A stretch of DNA of 17,188 nucleotides, taken from positions 1-17,188 of the forward strand of contig JAEDOI010000020.1 in NCBI GenBank assembly GCA_016302065.1. Direction: 5' to 3'. The notes beneath the pieces are model-generated. The model did not search any database and had not been told where the DNA came from. It was given only the letters and a program-made list of their open reading frames with translations. Source of the stretch: Bacilli bacterium (GTDB lineage Bacteria; Bacillota_I; Bacilli_A; RFN20; CAG-826). The translations under genes were made by a program, and so were the position numbers. Below are positions 6,290 through 12,863 of the stretch, in pieces (position 1 is the first letter of the stretch; every line of letters starts with the position of its first letter).

Positions 6290-8643
6290 TTTTTATAAAA
6301 CTTATCTAATTCGTATTCTAATTCATATTTATTTTTAATTACTTTATGATTACTCCATTTATCATTAAATAAAGGAATATATGTTTTATTTTTATATCGA
6401 TAATCAATAAGTAAAGCTATTCCTTTGTCGTTTTCACTTCTAATTAACCTACCCAATGCTTGAGTAATTTTGTTAATTCCAACATTAATATAAGCATATT
6501 CAAAACCATTATATGAAAGTGAGTTATAATACTCTTTCTTTAATTCATTTTCAAAACTAATAGAAGGTAATCCAATTCCTAAAATAATAACACCATTTAA
6601 CCTATCTCCAACTAGATCAATACCTTCTGAGAATATTCCTCCAAGCACAACAACTCCAACAGTAGTTTTATTAACTTTTTCTTTAAATTCATTTAAAAAT
6701 AAATCTTTTGAAACATTAGTCATATTTTTTTCTTGGTAAATTATATTTAAATCATCATCCTTTAATACTAATTTTAATGTCTCTAAATACTTGTAAGATG
6801 GGCAAAAAACCATATAATTCCCTTTTCTTTTTTTACTAAATGTTAAAATATAGTCTTTTATTTTGTCTATTGTTAATAATCTATCTTTATAAATAAAAGA
6901 TGTTGAATTATCTACTAATACTTTAAAATTTTCTTTTTTAAATGGACTTGGAAGAGATAAAGTTTTGACATTATTATTGTTGTTAACTATCAAATTTATG
7001 TAATAATCAATAGGAGATAAAGTAGCACTAAAAAAGATTGAACCTTCAAAATGATTTAATGAAGAAACTATAAATTTTGAAGCATCTAAACACATCATAT
7101 TTAAGGTTATTTCATCTTCTTTTTCACTTCTTATAAATAACTTATATTGATCTTTGTATTTAATGTAATAATCATAAATTAATAAAAATCTATATAAATC
7201 TCTATTAAAATTATCGACGTTTTCACTTTTAAATTTCTTATGTTTTAGCCTATATTTTTTAATTTCTTCATTATATTTTTTAAGTCGAAGAACAAAATCA
7301 ATATTTAAAGAATCTAAAATAAATTCTTTTTGCTCACTAAAATCAAATTCCAAATAATAATTAAAATATTCTTCAAGTGAATTATATATTTTCATTATTT
7401 GTTTATTTCTAATTTTCTTTAAATCAGTTAAAGCTTTAAAAAAAGAAGATGATGAAAGAATTGAAGAAAACATATCAACACTTCTATTTACCATATTATG
7501 AGCCTCATCAATTAAAGCAATCATCTTATATTGTTTATCAGGAGACTCAAAATATCTTTTTAGTTGAGAAATTGGATCAAAAAGATAATTGTAATCAGAA
7601 ATAATTACATCAGCAAGTAAAGATAAATCAAGGGATAATTCAAAAGGACACATCTTGTATTTAATGGCATACTTTTTTATTAAATTTGCATCAATTATAT
7701 CGTTATTTAATACTATTTCTTTAATAACTTCTTTTAATTTATCATAATATCCTATAGTAAATTTACACTCATCAGGGTTACATTTACCAATTCTTTTATT
7801 ATTTAAACACGCTTTATCTTTAGCAATTATTTCTACACTAGTTAACCTAACATCTTTATTTTTAAAGATATTTAATGCATTTATTGCACTTAAAAACCCA
7901 CTATTTTTAGGAGTAGAATAAAATATTTTATCAATTCGTTTATCTTTCATTAAACATAATGAACCATAAAGTGTAGAAATTGTTTTCCCAATTCCAGTTG
8001 AAGCTTCAACAAAATTTGAAGTATGATTTAATACACATTCTATAGTTGATTCAATTAATTCATTTTGACCCTTTCTAATAAAAGGAAAGGGAAATGATAG
8101 GTTTTTTAAAGATTCATCTCTTATTCTTTCTTTAATGAGAAATGTTTTTTGATAAGATAAATAATCATTCAAATAGCAATATATTTTTTGCTCTAATATA
8201 TCAAAATCATAATTATATAATTTTTTTAATCTATCTTTCTTATTTTGAGAAAAATACATTAAAGATACATTAATTTTATTTAAATTATTATTCTTAGCAT
8301 AAATATAGGCATAAAATTCAGCTTGGGCAAGATGCCACATTTCATTTTCTTTAAAGAAATGATCTAAATCGTCAATTGTTGTTTTTATCTCTTCAATAGT
8401 AACAATAGGACCTAAAATAATTCCATCACTTCTTCCATCAACAATAAGTTCATAATCATCAACGTAAAAATTATATTTTAAATAATATTCTTTTAAATAA
8501 TTGTTCCCTTGTCGATCTTGATAAAATTTATGAAGTCTTGTACCTTCAAGCATGCTTGAAGTATTATAAATGCGATCGTCAATATCTCCACTTCTAAACA
8601 AAAAATCGACTATTTGATGAACACTTAAAGATAAAGTAATCAT
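6286..8643 (-). CDS. Nuclease-helicase fusion: PD-(D/E)XK domain plus XPD/DinG-type iron-sulfur DNA helicase
   Basis: This 785-residue superfamily 2 helicase has an extra nuclease domain. The N-terminal part (about 1-165) looks like a RecB-type PD-(D/E)XK nuclease: Asp73 in GRSDG, Glu85-x-Lys87 in TIEEIKTT, and QAEFYAYIY (107-115). The helicase begins with a Q-like motif, RKGQ (190-193). Walker A is ASTGIGKT (214-221). Four cysteines (279, 288, 293, 332) sit where XPD-type enzymes hold a 4Fe-4S cluster. DEAH is at 379-382, then FFSATLSP and the arginine-finger motif QALGRLIRS. Such enzymes unwind DNA 5' to 3' in repair. The ATG lies 5 nt after the fmt stop with no usable SD, so it may be coupled to fmt. 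It ends in TGA followed at once by TAA. Confidence 0.88.
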   Translation of the reverse strand: MITLSLSVHQIVDFLFRSGDIDDRIYNTSSMLEGTRLHKFYQDRQGNNYLKEYYLKYNFYVDDYELIVDGRSDGIILGPIVTIEEIKTTIDDLDHFFKENEMWHLAQAEFYAYIYAKNNNLNKINVSLMYFSQNKKDRLKKLYNYDFDILEQKIYCYLNDYLSYQKTFLIKERIRDESLKNLSFPFPFIRKGQNELIESTIECVLNHTSNFVEASTGIGKTISTLYGSLCLMKDKRIDKIFYSTPKNSGFLSAINALNIFKNKDVRLTSVEIIAKDKACLNNKRIGKCNPDECKFTIGYYDKLKEVIKEIVLNNDIIDANLIKKYAIKYKMCPFELSLDLSLLADVIISDYNYLFDPISQLKRYFESPDKQYKMIALIDEAHNMVNRSVDMFSSILSSSSFFKALTDLKKIRNKQIMKIYNSLEEYFNYYLEFDFSEQKEFILDSLNIDFVLRLKKYNEEIKKYRLKHKKFKSENVDNFNRDLYRFLLIYDYYIKYKDQYKLFIRSEKEDEITLNMMCLDASKFIVSSLNHFEGSIFFSATLSPIDYYINLIVNNNNNVKTLSLPSPFKKENFKVLVDNSTSFIYKDRLLTIDKIKDYILTFSKKRKGNYMVFCPSYKYLETLKLVLKDDDLNIIYQEKNMTNVSKDLFLNEFKEKVNKTTVGVVVLGGIFSEGIDLVGDRLNGVIILGIGLPSISFENELKKEYYNSLSYNGFEYAYINVGINKITQALGRLIRSENDKGIALLIDYRYKNKTYIPLFNDKWSNHKVIKNKYELEYELDKFYKN

Positions 8644-8648
8644 TTAAT

Positions 8649-9593
8649 TTAATTTAATTTATCACCTATTTTAAATAGGTTCATATTTCCATTATAAAAA
8701 TCTTTAAAAGATAAAATTTTCTTTCCTTGTCGTTGAATTTCTATAACGCTAATAGCATTATTTTTACATCCAATAACCATCGAATTTTTATTATATTCTA
8801 AAATAGTTGAAGGAGCTTGAGTGTTACAATTAATAACTTTTGCTTTTAATATTTTATATTTTTCATTATTAAACATAAAATAACTTCCTGGAGTATAACT
8901 TAAGGCCCTAATCTTATTATTTATCGTTGTTGCATCATCAAAAAATGATAACAATTCATCTTCTTTTAATATCTTTTTAGTAAATGTAGCTTTAGTTTCA
9001 TCTTGAATTATCCCTAAATTAACTTTAGAAACTACATCTTCTATTCCTTCTTTAAAACAAAGATATGCAGCAACTTTCAATTTATCATTTAAGGAAGTAT
9101 AATTATCATCATCTTCAATATTGACCTTTTTTACATAAAACATTCTTCCAGCATCCATTTTATCAACCATTTCCATTAAGGTAATGCCAGTAATTTTATC
9201 ACCATTTAATAAAGAAGTTTGAATTGGAGAAGCTCCTCTTAAAGAAGGAAGGATTGATCCATGTAAATTGTAAGCTCCAATAGAAGGTAACATTAATAAT
9301 TCATGAGGAATAATTTGTCCATAAGCTAAAGTTAAAATAATATCTACATCAAGACTTAAAAGAGATTCAAATTCGTTTTTTAATTTAGTAAATTGATAAA
9401 CTTTAATATTATGTTTTAAAGCAACTTCTTTTACCTTGCTAGGAGTTAAAATACCTTTCCTTCCAACAGGCTTATCAATTTGAGTAACAACTCCAATAAT
9501 ATTAAATCCATCATTAAGCAAATTTTCTAATACGTAACTTGAAATTTCAGGAGTCCCAAAATATAAAATTTTTAAATCTTTAATATCTTTCAT
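8649..9593 (-). CDS. fmt: Methionyl-tRNA formyltransferase
   Basis: Fmt transfers a formyl group from 10-formyl-tetrahydrofolate to Met on initiator tRNA. The core has DLKILYFGTPEIS at the N-terminus, DIILTLAYGQIIP, the catalytic block YNLHGSILPSLRGASPIQ and MVDKMDAGRMF. A longer frame begins at ATG 9623, but I choose ATG 9593. It gives 314 residues (family about 315) and puts the catalytic Asn, His and Asp at 109, 111 and 147, close to N108/H110/D146 of E. coli. It also sits 7 bases after a consensus -10. The extra ten residues of the longer frame (MKCKKYIIIN) do not look like the family. Neither ATG has an SD, so the mRNA is probably leaderless. The helicase gene follows after 5 nt. Confidence 0.95.
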   Translation of the reverse strand: MKDIKDLKILYFGTPEISSYVLENLLNDGFNIIGVVTQIDKPVGRKGILTPSKVKEVALKHNIKVYQFTKLKNEFESLLSLDVDIILTLAYGQIIPHELLMLPSIGAYNLHGSILPSLRGASPIQTSLLNGDKITGITLMEMVDKMDAGRMFYVKKVNIEDDDNYTSLNDKLKVAAYLCFKEGIEDVVSKVNLGIIQDETKATFTKKILKEDELLSFFDDATTINNKIRALSYTPGSYFMFNNEKYKILKAKVINCNTQAPSTILEYNKNSMVIGCKNNAISVIEIQRQGKKILSFKDFYNGNMNLFKIGDKLN

Positions 9594-9600
9594 GTTTATA

Positions 9601-9629
9601 ATTATATATTTTTTACATTTCATTTTAAA
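9601..9629 (-). promoter_or_regulatory. Probable promoter of fmt; predicted leaderless start
   Basis: Minus strand: -35 TTTAAA (9629-9624), 17-bp spacer, -10 TATAAT (9606-9601, full consensus). Seven bases, TATAAAC, separate it from the chosen ATG (9593-9591). The alternative upstream ATG (9623) would lie inside the spacer and could not be on this transcript. The divergent rarA promoter is about 40 bp away. Confidence 0.55.
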
Positions 9630-9666
9630 CTTTAAATAATTAATAAGTGCTAATTAACATTTAGTT

Positions 9667-9675
9667 TGATAAAAT
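9667..9675 (+). promoter_or_regulatory. Extended -10 promoter of rarA; predicted leaderless start
   Basis: TGATAAAAT (9667-9675) is an extended -10, identical to the one at greA. Seven bases, TATTAAT, separate it from the rarA ATG at 9683, and no SD lies between. No convincing -35 is found at a 16-18 bp spacing (GTGCTA at 17), which is tolerable for an extended -10. Confidence 0.45.
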
Positions 9676-9682
9676 TATTAAT

Positions 9683-10960
9683 ATGTTACAGCCATTAGCA
9701 TTTAGAGTAAGACCAAATAGCCTTGAAGATATTATAGGACAAGAGCATTTAGTAAAAGAAAATGGGTTTTTATATAATTCAATTAAAGCAGAAACACCTA
9801 TTTCTTTTATTCTTTATGGAACTCCTGGAGTTGGCAAAACAACTATTGCTATTGCTTACGCTAAAAGTTTAAAAATTAATTACATTAAACTAAATGCTGT
9901 TACTAGTAATAAAAAAGATATTGAAAAAGCTATTGAAGAAGCTAAAAATAATACCCCAACAATAGTGATTATTGATGAAATTCATCGTTTAAATAAAGAT
10001 AAACAAGATATTTTATTACCTTTTGTTGAAGAAGGGATAATTTATTTAATTGGATGTACTACTGCTAACCCTTTTATTTCAATTAATAAAGCTATTAGAA
10101 GTAGATGTCATCTTTTAGAAGTAAAACCTTTAACTAATGAAAATATTGTTGAAGGTTTAAAAAGAGCTATCAAAAATAAATATGGATTTAATAATAATTT
10201 AAATATTAGCGATGAAGCTTTAAATTATATTGCTAAATGTTCAAATGGTGACTTTAGATTTGCTTTAAATTTCTTAGAAATAGCCTCCATTACATTTAAA
10301 GATAAAGAAATTAATATTAATAATATAAAAGAAATAAAAACTGTAAATAACTCAAGTATTGATAAAGATGATGATGGACATTACGATGCAGTAAGTGCAA
10401 TGCAAAAATCTATTAGAGGAAGTGATGTAAATGCTAGTTTATATTACGCTTGTAGATTACTTGTTGCTGGAGATTTAGATTCTTTAACAAGGAGATTACT
10501 AATTACAGCATATGAAGATATTGGTTTAGCAAATCCTAGTGCTTGTATGAGGACAAAAATTGCAATTGATGCGGCATATCAAGTTGGTTTACCTGAAGCT
10601 ATTATTCCTCTAGGTGTAGCAATTTGTGATCTTGCTTTGTCTCCAAAAAGTAAATCGGCATGTTTGGCTATTGAAAAAGCTTATGACCTTGCTTCAAAGA
10701 TGCCTCTTGATGTTCTTCCTTATTTAAAATTAACACCAACAAATTTAAGTGAAGAAATGAAATACCCTTATGATAATGAAGATATTTGGGTTCATCTTCA
10801 ATATTTACCTGAAATTATTAAAAATAAAGAATTTTTTGTTCCTTCTTTAAGAGCAACAAGTACATATGAAAAATATTTAAATGATAATTACGAAAAATTA
10901 AAGAGCTTCCTAAGAAGCTCTAATATGGCATTATTAAAGAAAAAATATCCAAAAATTTAA
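9683..10960 (+). CDS. rarA: Replication-associated recombination protein A (RarA/MgsA) AAA+ ATPase
   Basis: RarA is a clamp-loader-like AAA+ protein that acts at stalled replication forks. The 425 residues are the normal length. The N-terminus RVRPNSLEDIIGQEHLV is typical. Walker A is GTPGVGKT (46-53), Walker B IVIIDEIHR (about 94-102), and CTTANPFISINKAIRSRC supplies the sensor and arginine finger. The C-terminal part carries the RarA hallmarks DDDGHYDAVSAMQKSIRGSD, the block LITAYEDIGLANP, and GLPEAIIPLGVAICDLALSPKS. It is the only plus-strand gene here, divergent from fmt and convergent with pdp, with 3 bp between the stop codons. No SD is seen. The last 25 codons contain a hairpin that seems to serve pdp on the other strand. 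Confidence 0.97.
   Translation: MLQPLAFRVRPNSLEDIIGQEHLVKENGFLYNSIKAETPISFILYGTPGVGKTTIAIAYAKSLKINYIKLNAVTSNKKDIEKAIEEAKNNTPTIVIIDEIHRLNKDKQDILLPFVEEGIIYLIGCTTANPFISINKAIRSRCHLLEVKPLTNENIVEGLKRAIKNKYGFNNNLNISDEALNYIAKCSNGDFRFALNFLEIASITFKDKEININNIKEIKTVNNSSIDKDDDGHYDAVSAMQKSIRGSDVNASLYYACRLLVAGDLDSLTRRLLITAYEDIGLANPSACMRTKIAIDAAYQVGLPEAIIPLGVAICDLALSPKSKSACLAIEKAYDLASKMPLDVLPYLKLTPTNLSEEMKYPYDNEDIWVHLQYLPEIIKNKEFFVPSLRATSTYEKYLNDNYEKLKSFLRSSNMALLKKKYPKI
10893..10921 (-). terminator. Probable terminator of pdp, lying inside the rarA coding sequence
   Basis: AGAGCTTC (10902-10909) and GAAGCTCT (10914-10921) form a perfect 8-bp stem with a 4-base loop. On the minus strand the hairpin is followed by TTAATTTTT (10901-10893), a moderate U-tract. 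It lies about 43 nt past the pdp stop. On the plus strand no T-tract follows, so it should act only for pdp. Confidence 0.6.
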
Positions 10961-10963
10961 TAA

Positions 10964-12268
10964 TTATTCAATGATTTCATGAGTTAAAGAATTTTCTTCT
11001 TTAACTCTTTCTTTTTTAATTACAAATGAAGATAAAACGTTTTCTTTAATTGTTTCGTATTCACTTTTATTAGTATATAAAGTAGCTAATAACTCATTTT
11101 TATAAACTTTATCACCTACTTTTTTATTTAAAACAATTCCAGCACTCATATCAATAACATCATCAAGAGTTTCTCTTCCTCCTCCTAAATGCATACTTGA
11201 TTTCCCAATTTCAAGGGCATTTATTGAATGAACGTATCCTTCATTTAAAGAATAAACTTTGATAATATTTTTCGCTACAGGAAATTTAGATGGATCTAAA
11301 ATGTAAGATACATCTCCTCCTTGGCTCTTAACAAATTCAACAAATTTCTTAAAAGCTTTACCTTCTTTTACGCTTTCTTTAATAGCTTCCCTAGCTTCAT
11401 TAATAGAAGAAAAAATCTTAGCTTGATTTAATAAAATAGCACCACTTGAAATACATATTTCTGTAATATCTTTTGGACCATTTCCTTTTAATGTATCTAT
11501 TACTTCTTTAATTTCAAGGTTATTTCCAATAGCACATCCAAGAGGTTGATTCATATCAGTAACTTCTGCTTTTACATCTTTATTTAATGATTTACCAATT
11601 TCAACCATTGTTGTAGCAAGCTTTTTAGCTTCATCGATAGTTTTCATAAAAGCACCATTACCATATTTAACATCTAAAAGAATAGCATCAGCTCCGCTTG
11701 CTAATTTTTTTGACATTATTGAACTAGCTATTAAGGGAATTGAACTAACTGTTCCAGTTACATCTCTTAAAGCATAGATCTTCTTATCAGCTGGATCGAT
11801 ATTTTTATCTTGTCCAATAATAGCCATACCAACATTATTAACTTGATTAATAAACTCTTCTTTAGTTAAGTTTACTCTAAATCCAGGGATGGACTCTAAT
11901 TTATCAATAGTTCCTCCAGTGTGGCCTAAACCTCTTCCACTCATTTTAGCAAGTTTAGCACCTAAAGAAGCAATCATTGGACCTAATATCAAACTAACTT
12001 TGTCTCCAACTCCTCCTGTTGAATGCTTGTCAACTTTGATACCTTCAATACAAGATAAGTCCCAAACTTCTCCACTTACTCTCATAGCTTCAGTAAGATT
12101 AGCAATTTCATCTTTTTCCATGCCATTAAGGTAAATAGCCATAAGTAAAGAACTGGCTTGATAGTCTTTTATTTCGTTATTAACGTAACCTTTAATAAAA
12201 TATTCAATTTCTTCTTTAGATAATTTTTTCTTATCTCTTTTATGCTCAATAATTTCAATAATATCCAT
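10964..12268 (-). CDS. pdp: Pyrimidine-nucleoside phosphorylase
   Basis: This enzyme cleaves uridine, thymidine or deoxyuridine with phosphate to base and (deoxy)ribose-1-phosphate, in nucleoside salvage. The 434 residues match the family (about 433). The phosphate-binding KVDKHSTGGVGDKVSL (78-92 region) is intact, and the signature SGRGLGHTGGTIDKLE is at 110-125. Family phrases ADKKIYALRDVTGTVSS and LDVKYGNGAFMKT follow, and HLGGGRETLDDVID is in the C-terminal domain. Firmicutes enzymes of this group usually accept both uridine and thymidine, hence pdp rather than deoA; this cannot be settled from the sequence. It stands alone, between the rbfA terminator and rarA. The sequence before the ATG (TTATAAAGAC) has no proper SD. 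Confidence 0.95.
   Translation of the reverse strand: MDIIEIIEHKRDKKKLSKEEIEYFIKGYVNNEIKDYQASSLLMAIYLNGMEKDEIANLTEAMRVSGEVWDLSCIEGIKVDKHSTGGVGDKVSLILGPMIASLGAKLAKMSGRGLGHTGGTIDKLESIPGFRVNLTKEEFINQVNNVGMAIIGQDKNIDPADKKIYALRDVTGTVSSIPLIASSIMSKKLASGADAILLDVKYGNGAFMKTIDEAKKLATTMVEIGKSLNKDVKAEVTDMNQPLGCAIGNNLEIKEVIDTLKGNGPKDITEICISSGAILLNQAKIFSSINEAREAIKESVKEGKAFKKFVEFVKSQGGDVSYILDPSKFPVAKNIIKVYSLNEGYVHSINALEIGKSSMHLGGGRETLDDVIDMSAGIVLNKKVGDKVYKNELLATLYTNKSEYETIKENVLSSFVIKKERVKEENSLTHEIIE
10981..11017 (+). terminator. Terminator of rarA, lying inside the pdp coding sequence
   Basis: GAGTTAAAGAA (10981-10991) and TTCTTTAACTC (10997-11007) form a perfect 11-bp stem with a 5-base loop, followed on the plus strand by TTTCTTTTTT (11008-11017). 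It starts 21 bp after the rarA stop and lies in the final codons of pdp on the opposite strand. The minus-strand side has no T-tract, so it should act only for rarA. Confidence 0.8.
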
Positions 12269-12274
12269 GTCTTT

Positions 12275-12303
12275 ATAATAGCAAAAAATGTTTTATATTT
12301 AAA
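12275..12303 (-). promoter_or_regulatory. Possible promoter of pdp
   Basis: Minus strand: -35 TTTAAA (12303-12298), 17-bp spacer, -10 TATTAT (12280-12275), then six bases (AAAGAC) to the pdp ATG, giving a leaderless transcript. A second arrangement is TTGTTT (12320-12315), 17 bp, TATAAA (12297-12292), giving a leader of about 17 nt with no SD. The sequence alone does not decide between them. Confidence 0.4.
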
Positions 12304-12319
12304 TTATAAATATAAAACA
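12289..12319. repeat. Perfect 13-bp inverted repeat upstream of pdp
   Basis: TGTTTTATATTTA (12289-12301) and TAAATATAAAACA (12307-12319) are perfect reverse complements around a 5-base centre. The repeat overlaps both candidate pdp -35 regions. It could be an operator or simply a chance A/T palindrome; no T-tract follows, so it is not a normal terminator. The rest of this gap (12320-12424) shows nothing I can name. Confidence 0.5.
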
Positions 12320-12427
12320 ATGGTATTAAAAAAGAATATTTTTGTATGAATTTAATATATTTTCAAGCAATTATTTATTTAAAATGAAGAATATAAATTT
12401 AAATATTATTTAGTAAAATATATTAAT

Positions 12428-12488
12428 AAAAAAAGTAGGAATTTAATATTGTTTTTTTTAAAAAACCATATGATTTCCCACTTATTTT
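12428..12488 (-). terminator. Terminator at the end of the rimP-rbfA operon (possibly bidirectional)
   Basis: AAGTGGGAA (12483-12475) pairs with TTCCTACTT (12441-12433) on the minus strand, nine pairs with one G-U. The loop holds a second stem, GTTTTTT/AAAAAAC. It is followed by U7 (12434-12428, the first bases of which overlap the stem). It lies about 20 bp past the rbfA stop. The plus-strand side also ends in a T-run (12485-12490), so it could work in both directions. Confidence 0.8.
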
Positions 12489-12504
12489 TTATTAGATTTT
12501 ATAT

Positions 12505-12861
12505 TTATTTTTCGTCTTTTTTAATTTCTTTTAATTCCTCTTCCTCTTGCTTTAAAATTTTTTCAATTCTTTGTTCTTTAAAAAATCCATCATCCAAAAT
12601 AAATTGAATTTCAGGACTTCTTCTTAAAGATATCTTTTTAGCAAGAGATGACTTTACAAATCCTTTAGCTCTACTTAATTTTTTAAAATTTTCATTAGGA
12701 TTTGTAAAAAAAGAAACATATATTCTAACAAATGAATAATCGTCACTAACATCAACACTAGTTACTGTTAAAAATCCAACTTCATTTTTAAGTTCAAATT
12801 GAAGGATATCTCTAATATTTTTATCAATTAAAGCTTTAATTCTTTTTTGTTGATTAGCCAT
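12505..12861 (-). CDS. rbfA: Ribosome-binding factor A
   Basis: RbfA binds the 30S subunit during late 16S rRNA maturation and is important for cold growth in other bacteria. The 118 residues are the usual length. The KH-like fold is recognisable by the N-terminus ANQQKRIKALIDKNIRDIL, VTSVDVSDDYSFVRIYVSF in the middle, and LRRSPEIQFILDDGFFKEQRIEKIL near the end. A short Lys/Glu tail follows. The ATG lies 2 nt after the infB stop, in TAATAATG, and its SD AAGGAG forms the last codons of infB, so the two are coupled. It is the last gene of the operon; ylxP, which separates infB and rbfA in B. subtilis, is absent. Confidence 0.96.
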   Translation of the reverse strand: MANQQKRIKALIDKNIRDILQFELKNEVGFLTVTSVDVSDDYSFVRIYVSFFTNPNENFKKLSRAKGFVKSSLAKKISLRRSPEIQFILDDGFFKEQRIEKILKQEEEELKEIKKDEK

Positions 12862-12863
12862 TA

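Noticed and set aside
11889..12134. Plus-strand frame of 81 codons
   Set aside because: It is antisense to the pdp phosphate-binding and signature region, which is intact; no independent support.
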